DNA of 64,000 bases. Origin: Spirochaetaceae bacterium (GTDB lineage Bacteria > Spirochaetota > Spirochaetia > SZUA-6 > DRHE01). Below, piece by piece: positions 29,569 through 37,467 of this stretch. A program made the position numbers and the translations under genes. Location: the NCBI GenBank assembly GCA_020353535.1, contig CP070696.1, positions 4,544,007-4,608,006 on the forward strand, read 5' to 3'. Position 1 is the stretch's first letter, and every line of letters starts with the position of its first letter. The notes below the pieces were generated by a model. It made no database searches. It was not told the origin of the DNA and worked only from the letters and a program-made list of their open reading frames with translations.

Positions 29569-30349
29569 TACCCATAACTCCGACACAGGCCAGCATATGG
29601 CTAAATCCAGGTCCCTCTCTCCTGAAGGAGGCCAGTTGATGCGTGCAGGCGCTGCAGTCGCTGCAAACGGAAATATCCTTCACCCCCCAACTCCTCAAGC
29701 TTTCGATATTCGCCGCCGGCAGATCCAAATAGAACAGGCCATTCTTTCTGCGAACACTGCGCTCCCCGAATCGACGACGGAACTCGAGGTAGCGATCCTC
29801 CTCGACCCGATAGCAGCAGGCGCCGATTCCCGGACCGATACTCGCCGCTATCCGGGAAGGCTGGCTGCCATAGGTACGGCGCATCCGCTCTAGAGCCTCG
29901 ATCACAATTCCCGTTCCCCGCCAACCGGAGTGCAGGAGGGCAAAGATCCCATGTTCCCGGTCGACCAGGTAGATCGGAAGACAGTCGGCTACGGTCACCG
30001 TTAGAACCGCCTCCGGATGGCTCGTGATCAGGCCATCCGCTTCCATAACGGCAACTGACTCAGGATTTTGATCGCCTACAATTACAACCTCACGGGAGTG
30101 GACTTGGCGGCAGCTGTACACGTGCCGATCGGCTCGGATCCCCAGTCTCCGGAGATAACGGACCCGGTTGGGATTGTTCCGGGCGGTGCTGTCGCCCATA
30201 TCGCCGGCCCGCTTCAGACTGATCCAACCCTTCAGATCCGAGATAGTCGGCGGGTAGCCTGTTTGTCCGTCGACGGCGCCCAGTGGGATCGGAGCGGATT
30301 GCTCTTCTTCCTTCAGGGCGAGTTCGAATTCCGGCATGGTCGGATTCAT
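29561..30349 (-). CDS. pgeF: Laccase-domain purine nucleoside phosphorylase-like protein (YfiH/PgeF)
   Basis: A 262-residue member of the multicopper-like laccase domain family (PF02578), shown for relatives to act as purine nucleoside phosphorylase or deaminase, or in peptidoglycan editing. Motifs: QVHS (about 82-85), ADC (about 120-122), HSGWRGT (about 139-145) and the metal-binding SIGPGIGACCY (about 166-176). All appear intact. The start ATG 30349 has no strong ribosome-binding site. Its stop overlaps the argS start. Confidence 0.85.
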   Translation of the reverse strand: MNPTMPEFELALKEEEQSAPIPLGAVDGQTGYPPTISDLKGWISLKRAGDMGDSTARNNPNRVRYLRRLGIRADRHVYSCRQVHSREVVIVGDQNPESVAVMEADGLITSHPEAVLTVTVADCLPIYLVDREHGIFALLHSGWRGTGIVIEALERMRRTYGSQPSRIAASIGPGIGACCYRVEEDRYLEFRRRFGERSVRRKNGLFYLDLPAANIESLRSWGVKDISVCSDCSACTHQLASFRREGPGFSHMLACVGVMGND

Positions 30350-30422
30350 TCAATCAGAGCTCTTCGACATAGTCAATCAGCTGAAGCCCCGGCTGACTAA
30401 ACGTCAGTAGCCAGTGCTAAAC

Positions 30423-30428
30423 TTGACA
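30423..30428 (+). promoter_or_regulatory. Possible -35 element for the metallo-beta-lactamase gene
   Basis: TTGACA (30423-30428) lies 40 nt before the start. The best partner 18 bases downstream is TCATGT, a weak -10. Given as a partial promoter only. Confidence 0.3.
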
Positions 30429-30468
30429 AAACTCAGAAACGGCTCATCATGTACAGGAGCACACGGGG

Positions 30469-31341
30469 ATGAAATCCGTCGATATCACTGTCCTGGTCGA
30501 AGACACCGTACACGAACCGAGGATGCGAGCGGAACACGGTCTGTCTCTGTACATAGACGCCGGGGGCTACCGCATCCTCTTTGATACGGGGGCTTCGGCC
30601 CTGTTCCTGGGCAATGCTAAGAATTTAGGACTGCACCTCAACGATCTGGATGCTTTGGTGCTGAGCCACAACCACTACGATCACACCGGAGGTTTGGAGT
30701 TTCTCGTCGATCTGTACTCCAGGGTTCCTCCGATCTACGCCCATCCCAAGACCTTCAGCCAGTCGTACAGGAAGTCGAAAGGCGGAAAGGGGAGCACCGC
30801 TGAGCGAGTAACCGGTCGCCCCATCGGTTTTCCCTATCCTTTGGGATTAACGGGTCTGCAGACCCGGGGTATCGAGCTCACGATGAACCGGGAGCCCATG
30901 GAGATCCACAGAGACATCTGGCTCGGCGGCGAGGTGCTGAGAAACTGTCCCTTCGAGGACGTGGGTAAGAGTTTCTTTATCGATGCCGAGCTGAGCCAGG
31001 TGGATGATGTTGTCGATGATCAAGCCCTGATCTTGAAAACTGACGCAGGCCTGATCGTGATCACGGGCTGTTGCCACAGCGGAATCGTGAATACGATGGA
31101 GGCGGTCGCTTCCCTGTTTCCAGGTTCACCCGTGCGGGCCGTGGTCGGAGGATTCCACCTGTTCGAAGCTGACGCCGGGCGCATCAAACGCAGCGTCGAA
31201 TACCTGAAGGGACTCCATCCCCAGCTGATCGTTGCCGGCCATTGCAGTGGATTTGATGCTCTATGCACTCTGCGGCGGACTTTCGGAAAACGATTCCACC
31301 GCCTATCGGTGGGAAGCAGGTTCTCCCTTCCGGGTCCGTGA
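30469..31341 (+). CDS. MBL-fold metallohydrolase
   Basis: A 290-residue metallo-beta-lactamase-fold protein. The metal-binding motif SHNHYDHTGG (about 64-73), a later GCCHSGIVNTME (about 199-210) and a terminal GHCSGFDA (about 256-263) match the family related to dihydropterin aminobenzene phosphate synthase. ATG 30469 lies behind AGGAG. It is followed, convergently, by an Rrf2-type regulator gene. Substrate unknown. Confidence 0.85.
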   Translation: MKSVDITVLVEDTVHEPRMRAEHGLSLYIDAGGYRILFDTGASALFLGNAKNLGLHLNDLDALVLSHNHYDHTGGLEFLVDLYSRVPPIYAHPKTFSQSYRKSKGGKGSTAERVTGRPIGFPYPLGLTGLQTRGIELTMNREPMEIHRDIWLGGEVLRNCPFEDVGKSFFIDAELSQVDDVVDDQALILKTDAGLIVITGCCHSGIVNTMEAVASLFPGSPVRAVVGGFHLFEADAGRIKRSVEYLKGLHPQLIVAGHCSGFDALCTLRRTFGKRFHRLSVGSRFSLPGP

Positions 31342-31346
31342 ATCCC

Positions 31347-31784
31347 TTATCCCTTCAGACCCAGGGAGACAGCGGTTTTGCGATTCTCCATAATGTCCTT
31401 CAGACTGATGCCGGCCAGATGATTTTCGATGACCTCATAAAACTCGTTCCACACAGATGCCATGGCACAGTCCTTTTCCCGCGGGCAAGGATCGGAGTTT
31501 TCATCCGTACAGGGGGTCGGATTGACCGGTTCACCGACTGCATCGAGAATCGCTTTGATGGTGACATCAGATGGCTTCCAATTTAGCACAAATCCGCCCT
31601 TGGGACCGCGAATCGATCGAATCAGTCCCGCTTTTTTCAGCTTGAAGAAGATCTGTTCCAGAAACTCCGGTGACAGATCTTCCTCCTGGGAGATCTTGCT
31701 GATCGAGACGGGGTCGTTCTGATTCTGTGCTGCTAGGTTCAGTACGGCCCGTACGCCATACCTGCCTTTGGTTGTCAATCTCAT
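31347..31784 (-). CDS. Rrf2-family transcriptional regulator, IscR-like
   Basis: A 145-residue DNA-binding protein. The start MRLTTKGRYG at ATG 31784 (behind GAGGA) matches IscR. It has the winged helix-turn-helix with conserved KxGLIRSxRGPKGG (about 51-64), and three cysteines C92, C100 and C106 at nearly the E. coli IscR cluster ligand positions (C92, C98, C104), with a wider first spacing. It may sense iron-sulfur status or redox. Its promoter lies just upstream. No iron-sulfur assembly genes are in the window, so its targets are unknown. Confidence 0.88.
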   Translation of the reverse strand: MRLTTKGRYGVRAVLNLAAQNQNDPVSISKISQEEDLSPEFLEQIFFKLKKAGLIRSIRGPKGGFVLNWKPSDVTIKAILDAVGEPVNPTPCTDENSDPCPREKDCAMASVWNEFYEVIENHLAGISLKDIMENRKTAVSLGLKG

Positions 31785-31832
31785 TTTTTTTCCTCGGTGC
31801 CTTTTGACCAATATCGACTTATTCTGTAATGT

Positions 31833-31861
31833 ATCATAACACCAATACCCGGAATTTGCAA
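31833..31861 (-). promoter_or_regulatory. Promoter of the Rrf2-type regulator gene
   Basis: Minus strand TTGCAA (complement of 31856-31861), a 17-bp spacer and TATGAT (complement of 31833-31838). About 45 nt separate it from the start codon, enough for an autoregulatory operator, though I see no convincing palindrome of the IscR type. Confidence 0.6.
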
Positions 31862-31919
31862 ATACATTTTACTTCGTGATCTTGAGGATCGGGCTCGAGG
31901 CGGGCAATTCCCCCGGCCT

Positions 31920-33281
31920 TCACGGTTTCTGCTTTGTCGAAAGCCCCCGGACAGCCAGGATGCGATCCACGGTGAATACGGCAATTCCGATGGCAAAGCT
32001 GCAGGCTACTAGAAGATCCCTTCCCAGCAGCTTTCCCGCCAGGGCGCAGAGACCTCCGATAACCGCTGCCGCCAGGGCCGAAGTCCTGCGTAGCGGCATT
32101 CCCAGCAGCCCGGCCAGGATCGGTACGAACAGACCTCCCGCGAATACCGAGTAGCCCAGTAGCAGCGACGGGATGATGCCTCCGGAGAACACGCCGACCG
32201 ACAGAGCCGCGGCTCCGCATAGAAGCACGGACAGGCGAGGGCCGCGCAGGTCTTTTGATGCTTTTTTTTCGAATACATCGACGGTAAGTATCGCCGACAT
32301 GGTCAACAAAGTGGTATCCGCCGAAGAGAGGAAGGCGGACAGCAGGGCGATCATCGTGAGGGCGCCCAGCCAGGAGGGCAGGGCCTGCTTTGCCAGCGTT
32401 GGCAGAGCCGCCTCCGGCAGGATGTCCGGAAATAGAACCCTGGCGACCATGCCCGATACGGTAACCAGGACCGCGACGGGAATGATTACGCCAATGGAGA
32501 TCACGATAGCCCTGCGGGCGCTCAGCTCGTTTTTAGAACTGAATACGCGGGAGAGTATGTCCGGACCTACCAGATAGGTGGATCCGACCACCAGCAGCAG
32601 CAAGACCAGGTCGATTCCGGAAAAATCCTCCGATACCGGAAAGGAGAGATGCCCCGAAGGCAGTGCCGCGGACAATGCCGTGAAGCCGCCGCTCGCCTTC
32701 AACCCGACTACGGTGCACAGGCCGATGCCACCGATGATAAGAAGGACCTGGAGCAGATCGGTACGGATCACCGAAACCTGGCCTCCGGAAGCGGTATAGG
32801 CGATAAATACGGCTCCTGCTGCCAGCGTCCAGTAGGCCGACTCGCCCCCGAAGAAGGTGGAGAGGATCCTCCCCGCTGCAGCAGCCTGCGCGCCGACGAT
32901 TCCCAGCCAGGCGACCACCACGAGCAGGCCGGCGACCTTTGCCATGACCGGACCGTACCAATCACGGATCAGCTCGGGAAGGGTATACAGGAAGCGGCTT
33001 TTCAGCCTTCTGAGGAAGAACAGAAGGCCCGCCAAACCCACCGTTCCGACCAGCAGCCACCAGCTTCCGGTCAGCCCCCTTCGAAAAGCCAATCCGGCCA
33101 GGCCTAAAGTGCTGGAACCGCCGACGATTGTGGCCACCAGCGAACCCCCTGTGGAAACAGCGGGTGCCCGACCACCGGCGATCCAGAAATCTGCAGGCGA
33201 GTGTACCCGGATCGCCCCGTGGATACCGAGGCCCAGGATCACAGCCAGATACGCACCCAGCAGAAGCACAAAGAGACTCAT
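31920..33281 (-). CDS. Sodium/solute symporter (SSS family)
   Basis: A 453-residue inner-membrane transporter. The start is ATG 33281; a long open frame upstream is not SSS-like and overlaps the gltX promoter. Thirteen or so membrane helices with the SSS signature-like segment near GAQAAAAGRILSTFFGG and GGQVSVIRTDLLQ. The substrate (proline, pantothenate, sugar and others are known) cannot be told. It is divergent from gltX, and a candidate promoter ends eight bases before the start. Confidence 0.83.
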   Translation of the reverse strand: MSLFVLLLGAYLAVILGLGIHGAIRVHSPADFWIAGGRAPAVSTGGSLVATIVGGSSTLGLAGLAFRRGLTGSWWLLVGTVGLAGLLFFLRRLKSRFLYTLPELIRDWYGPVMAKVAGLLVVVAWLGIVGAQAAAAGRILSTFFGGESAYWTLAAGAVFIAYTASGGQVSVIRTDLLQVLLIIGGIGLCTVVGLKASGGFTALSAALPSGHLSFPVSEDFSGIDLVLLLLVVGSTYLVGPDILSRVFSSKNELSARRAIVISIGVIIPVAVLVTVSGMVARVLFPDILPEAALPTLAKQALPSWLGALTMIALLSAFLSSADTTLLTMSAILTVDVFEKKASKDLRGPRLSVLLCGAAALSVGVFSGGIIPSLLLGYSVFAGGLFVPILAGLLGMPLRRTSALAAAVIGGLCALAGKLLGRDLLVACSFAIGIAVFTVDRILAVRGLSTKQKP

Positions 33282-33289
33282 AGGAACAG

Positions 33290-33319
33290 AGAGTACCCGG
33301 TGTTCCCGCAGGGGTGCAA
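33290..33319 (-). promoter_or_regulatory. Candidate promoter of the SSS transporter gene
   Basis: Minus strand TTGCAC (complement of 33314-33319), an 18-bp spacer and TACTCT (complement of 33290-33295), eight bases before ATG 33281, so the transcript would be nearly leaderless. It lies back-to-back with the gltX promoter. Confidence 0.4.
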
Positions 33320-33333
33320 GAGCCCCGTTCTCC

Positions 33334-33362
33334 TTGACCCTGCAGAAACTCCTCCTTATAAT
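33334..33362 (+). promoter_or_regulatory. Promoter of gltX
   Basis: TTGACC (33334-33339), a 17-bp spacer and TATAAT (33357-33362). The -10 ends nine bases before ATG 33372, so the mRNA would have at most a few bases of leader. Confidence 0.75.
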
Positions 33363-33371
33363 CCCCGTATC

Positions 33372-34841
33372 ATGAAGGTACGGGTCCGCTACGCTCCTTC
33401 GCCGACGGGGTTTCAGCACATCGGTGGCGTCCGAACCGCCCTGTTCAACTACCTCTTTGCCAGGGCCAAGGGGGGAGAGTTCGTCCTGCGCATCGAGGAC
33501 ACCGACCGGGAGCGTTATCAGCAGGAAGCCATGGAGGACATCTACAATACCTTCGACTGGCTGGGCTTCCACTGGGACGAGGGACCCGACATCGGCGGTC
33601 CGCTCGGACCCTACGTTCAGTCCGAGAGGGTCGCGTTGTATCGGGAACATGCCCAAAGGCTGGTGGAAAGCGGCCATGCCTATCCCTGCTACTGCAGTCA
33701 TGAACGGCTCGAGGAGCTCAAGGCCGAACAGCGCCGTAAAAACGCTCCGCTGGGCTACGACCGACGTTGCCGTGAGCTAAGCCCGAGCCGGAGGCAGGAG
33801 TCGGAAAGGCAAGGAATCACTCCGGTAATCCGTTTCAAGGTGCCCCTGGAAGGATCAACCACGGCTGCCGACCAGCTTCTCGGCAGCATCGAGACCGGAA
33901 ACACCGAGATCAATCCCGATCCCGTGCTCTTGAAGTCCGACGGTTTTCCGACCTATCACCTGGCAAACGTTGTCGACGACCACCTCATGGAAATCACCCA
34001 CATAATGCGGGCCCAGGAGTGGCTTCCCTCCATGCCGCTGCACGTCCTGCTGTACGCCGCCTTCGGCTGGCAGCCTCCCCATTACTGCCACCTGCCCATG
34101 GTGCTGGGTGCGGACGGGCAGAAGCTGTCCAAACGGCACGGCGCCACCCGGGTGTTCGAGTTCAAGGAAAAGGGCTATCTCCCGGAGGCGGTGCTCAACT
34201 ATATCGCTCTGCTGGGCTGGAGTTTCGACGACTCCCGGGAGTTCTTCACCCTGAAGGAGCTGCAGGAGCTGTTCTCTCTGGATCGCCTGAACAAGTCTCC
34301 GGCGGTGTTCGACTACAAGAAGCTGGACTGGTTCAACGGCATGTACATCCGCAAAGCCGCCACCCGAAACCTGGCGGAGCGGTTGCTGCCCTTTCTGCAG
34401 GCAAGGGGCTGGATCAGCGAGCGGCCGTCGGCGGGAGAACTGGAGAGGGTGGAGGCCTTGATTCCCCTGATCCAGGAGAGACTCACAGTGCTCTCGGACG
34501 TAGTGCCGTTGGTAGCTTTTCTCTTCGAGGAGGTTTCGGCTCCGCCAGCGGAGGAGCTGATCCCCAAACGCCTTGACCCGAAGCGCACCGTTTTAGTCCT
34601 GCGGACCGTCTGCTCCCTGCTTGCCGACTTCGAGAAGCACTCGGACGAAGAAAACGAACAGCGTTTTCGCCAAACTGCCGAGGATCTCGGAGTAAAGCTG
34701 GGGGATCTGCTCATGCCCGTGCGGGTTGCTCTGACAGGCAGCCGTGTTTCCCCGCCGCTGTTCGAGTCGATCCGGGTGCTGGGCATGGCAGAGACCCTGG
34801 CGCGCTTGGAAAGCGCGCTGGGAACGTTGGAAGACGGATAG
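33372..34841 (+). CDS. gltX: Glutamyl-tRNA synthetase
   Basis: Class I enzyme charging tRNA-Glu (or non-discriminating Glu/Gln). ATG 33372 gives 489 residues with PSPTGFQHIGG at 10-19 (the HIGH-type motif, in the GG form usual for GluRS) and a KLSKR loop near 251-255 (QKLSKRHG). An all-alpha anticodon-binding domain follows. Length and layout are normal. No ribosome-binding site is visible ahead of the ATG, which agrees with the leaderless promoter. GlyS follows after 47 nt. Confidence 0.96.
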   Translation: MKVRVRYAPSPTGFQHIGGVRTALFNYLFARAKGGEFVLRIEDTDRERYQQEAMEDIYNTFDWLGFHWDEGPDIGGPLGPYVQSERVALYREHAQRLVESGHAYPCYCSHERLEELKAEQRRKNAPLGYDRRCRELSPSRRQESERQGITPVIRFKVPLEGSTTAADQLLGSIETGNTEINPDPVLLKSDGFPTYHLANVVDDHLMEITHIMRAQEWLPSMPLHVLLYAAFGWQPPHYCHLPMVLGADGQKLSKRHGATRVFEFKEKGYLPEAVLNYIALLGWSFDDSREFFTLKELQELFSLDRLNKSPAVFDYKKLDWFNGMYIRKAATRNLAERLLPFLQARGWISERPSAGELERVEALIPLIQERLTVLSDVVPLVAFLFEEVSAPPAEELIPKRLDPKRTVLVLRTVCSLLADFEKHSDEENEQRFRQTAEDLGVKLGDLLMPVRVALTGSRVSPPLFESIRVLGMAETLARLESALGTLEDG

Positions 34842-34888
34842 CTGGGAAGTAACCTAGCCGACAAGTATTATAGCTAGAAGGAATATAG

Positions 34889-36226
34889 ATGGAATCAACA
34901 GTATCGATGGACATGCTCGTCTCCCTGTGCAAACGGAGGGGATTTATATATCAATCGAGCGAGATCTACGGCGGGCTGGCCTCGGCTTGGGACTACGGCC
35001 CCATGGGAGTGGAGCTGAAGAATAGGGTTCAGAACTTCTGGTGGCGGGAGATGACCCAGCTGCATGACAACATCGTCGGCCTGGATGCTTCGATTCTGAT
35101 GCATCCGAGAGTCTGGGAAGCGTCGGGGCACGTGGAGAACTTCACGGATCCCCTGGTGGACTGCAAGAAGTGCAAGCAGCGTTTTCGAGCCGATCAGATC
35201 CCGGAAGACAACATGCAGACCCACACCTGTCCGGACTGTGGCGGGGAGCTCACCGATCCCAGACAGTTCAACCTCATGTTCAGGACCCACCTCGGGCCGG
35301 TGGAGAGTGACGGCTCCCTGGTGTATCTGCGTCCGGAAACTGCCCAGGGCATCTACGTGAACTTCAAGAACGTGGTCCAGACTGCCCGCATGCGCGTTCC
35401 CTTTGGGATCGCTCAGGTCGGAAAAGCCTTTCGCAACGAGATCACCACTAAAAACTTCATCTTCCGCACCTGCGAGTTCGAGCAGATGGAGATGCAGTTC
35501 TTCATCCATCCGTCGGAGGATGAAAAGTACTTCGAGCAGTGGAAGCAGGAGCGATTCGAGTTCTACACGAAGATGGGTATCCGAGCCTCCCGCCTGCGCT
35601 TCCATCAGCATGGTCCGGACGAGCTGGCCCACTATGCTAAGATCGCCTTCGACATTCAGTACGAATTTCCCTTCGGCTGGAAGGAGCTGGAGGGCATCCA
35701 CAACCGCACGGATTACGACCTGCGCCGGCACATGGAGTACTCCAAGAAGGATCTCACCTATCTCGACGATCTGCGCGAGGGAGAGCGCTACATTCCCTAC
35801 GTGATCGAGACTTCGGCGGGTTTGACCCGGACCGTGCTTACCGTGCTGGCCGACGCCTACGACGAAGACGAGGTGGAGGGGGAGAAGCGGGTGGTCCTGC
35901 GTTTGCATCCCGAACTGGCACCGATCACCGTGGGGGTGTTCCCCCTGGTTAAGAAGGATGGGCTGGCCGAGCTGGCCCAGGAGGTGGAACAGGACCTGCG
36001 GCAGGATTTTGCCACCTTCTACGATCAGGGCGGGGCCATCGGCAGGCGCTACCGTCGACAGGATGAGATCGGTACCCCCTTTGGTGTTACCATCGATTAC
36101 CAGAGCAAGGAGGATCGGACCGTCACCCTGCGCTATCGGGACACCATGGAACAGGTGCGTGTGCCCATCGCCGAGCTGTGCGATCGCATCCGCCGGGCCA
36201 TCCGGGAATACAGGAGGACCGGGTGA
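34889..36226 (+). CDS. glyQS: Glycyl-tRNA synthetase (homodimeric type)
   Basis: Class II enzyme of the single-chain, homodimeric kind (eukaryote/Firmicute/spirochaete-like), 445 residues. The conserved start region FIYQSSEIYGGLASAWDYGP, the zinc-finger-like CKKCKQ (about 92-97) and CPDCGG (about 112-117), and class II motif 2 (about 180-190, GKAFRNEIT) are present, with a HGTP anticodon domain at the end. ATG 34889 lies behind AGAAGGA. Its TGA overlaps the tyrS ATG. Confidence 0.95.
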   Translation: MESTVSMDMLVSLCKRRGFIYQSSEIYGGLASAWDYGPMGVELKNRVQNFWWREMTQLHDNIVGLDASILMHPRVWEASGHVENFTDPLVDCKKCKQRFRADQIPEDNMQTHTCPDCGGELTDPRQFNLMFRTHLGPVESDGSLVYLRPETAQGIYVNFKNVVQTARMRVPFGIAQVGKAFRNEITTKNFIFRTCEFEQMEMQFFIHPSEDEKYFEQWKQERFEFYTKMGIRASRLRFHQHGPDELAHYAKIAFDIQYEFPFGWKELEGIHNRTDYDLRRHMEYSKKDLTYLDDLREGERYIPYVIETSAGLTRTVLTVLADAYDEDEVEGEKRVVLRLHPELAPITVGVFPLVKKDGLAELAQEVEQDLRQDFATFYDQGGAIGRRYRRQDEIGTPFGVTIDYQSKEDRTVTLRYRDTMEQVRVPIAELCDRIRRAIREYRRTG

Positions 36227-37458
36227 TGGCCGGAGCGTTTGCCACCCTGAAAGAGAGGGGTTTTGTCAGCCAGTGCTCGGATGAAGAGGGTCTGGCAAGG
36301 CTTCTGGACAGCGAAGCGGTGACCTTCTACATCGGATTCGATCCCACAGCTTCCAGCCTCCACGTGGGGCACATGGTCCAGCTGTTCGCCATGGCCCACC
36401 TGCAGCGCGCCGGGCATCGGCCGATCTCTCTGATCGGCGGCGGCACCTCCCGCATCGGTGATCCTTCGGGAAAGACGGAAATGCGCCAGATCCTGCCGAT
36501 CGAAACGATCAACCAGAACGCCGCGCGTTTTCGAGCGCAGATTTCTCATTTTCTCGACTTCTCCGAGGGCAAGGGATTGATGCTAAACAATGCCGATTGG
36601 TTGGCGGAGCTGAACTACATCGAGTTCCTGCGGGATATCGGCCGGCATTTTTCCGTAAACCGCATGCTCAGCTTCGAGACCTACAAGATGCGCCTGGACA
36701 CGGGATTGAGCTTCATCGAGTTCAACTACCAGATCCTGCAGGCCTATGACTATTTGGTGTTATATCAGCGTCAGGGCTGTCGGCTACAGATGGGCGGGGA
36801 CGATCAGTGGGGCAATATCGTGGCCGGTATGGATCTGGTTCGGAGGGTGGAGGGAGCCGAATGCTTCGCCCTGACCACCCCTCTAGTTGCCCGGGCGGAC
36901 GGTCAGAAGATGGGCAAGACGGAAAAGGGAGCTCTGTTTCTGGATCCCGAGCTGGTGAGCCCCTATGAGTTCTACCAGTACTGGCTCAACGTGCCCGATG
37001 CGGACGTGGAAAAGCTGCTTGCTTTGTTCACATTCCTGCCGATCGAGGAGGTGCGCGAGCTGGGCCGTCTGGAGGGCCGGGCAATCAACACCGCCAAGGA
37101 GAGACTGGCCCTCGAGCTGACCTCGATCGTCCACGGATCGGAAGAAGCGGAAGGAGCCCGGACCGCGTCCCGTTCCGTTTTTTATGGAGAAGGAGCTGCA
37201 GACAAGGAAAGTGTTCCCTCGGCCGTTCTGAAGCGCGAGGAGCTGGAAGTGGGAGTAGGCATTCTGGATCTTTTCGTCCGCGCGGGATTGTGCTCCTCAA
37301 AAGGGGAAGCCCGGAGGTTGGTCAGCCAGGGCGGCGCCTACCTGGACGGGCAGAGCGTCGATACCATCGAGTTCGTACTGGATCATGGCTATGCCGACAG
37401 AGAGGAAATACTGCTGCGGGCGGGAAAGAAGCGTTACTTCCGTTATCTGATCGAATAG
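36226..37458 (+). CDS. tyrS: Tyrosyl-tRNA synthetase
   Basis: Class I enzyme, 410 residues. The start ATG overlaps the glyS stop by one base (TGATG), replacing a longer frame. HVGH (46-49) and KMGKT (228-232, KMSKS type) are intact. An S4-like RNA-binding domain occupies about 345-405. It is the last of three adjacent synthetase genes, followed by an apolipoprotein N-acyltransferase gene nine bases on. Confidence 0.96.
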   Translation: MAGAFATLKERGFVSQCSDEEGLARLLDSEAVTFYIGFDPTASSLHVGHMVQLFAMAHLQRAGHRPISLIGGGTSRIGDPSGKTEMRQILPIETINQNAARFRAQISHFLDFSEGKGLMLNNADWLAELNYIEFLRDIGRHFSVNRMLSFETYKMRLDTGLSFIEFNYQILQAYDYLVLYQRQGCRLQMGGDDQWGNIVAGMDLVRRVEGAECFALTTPLVARADGQKMGKTEKGALFLDPELVSPYEFYQYWLNVPDADVEKLLALFTFLPIEEVRELGRLEGRAINTAKERLALELTSIVHGSEEAEGARTASRSVFYGEGAADKESVPSAVLKREELEVGVGILDLFVRAGLCSSKGEARRLVSQGGAYLDGQSVDTIEFVLDHGYADREEILLRAGKKRYFRYLIE

Positions 37459-37467
37459 GGGGGAAGT

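Noticed and set aside
33282-33701. Upstream in-frame extension of the SSS transporter gene by 140 codons
   Set aside because: The added sequence is antisense to gltX, not transporter-like, and crosses both divergent promoters; the start at 33281 is preferred.
36133-36549. A minus-strand frame opposite the tyrS start
   Set aside because: Antisense to the conserved HVGH region of TyrS.
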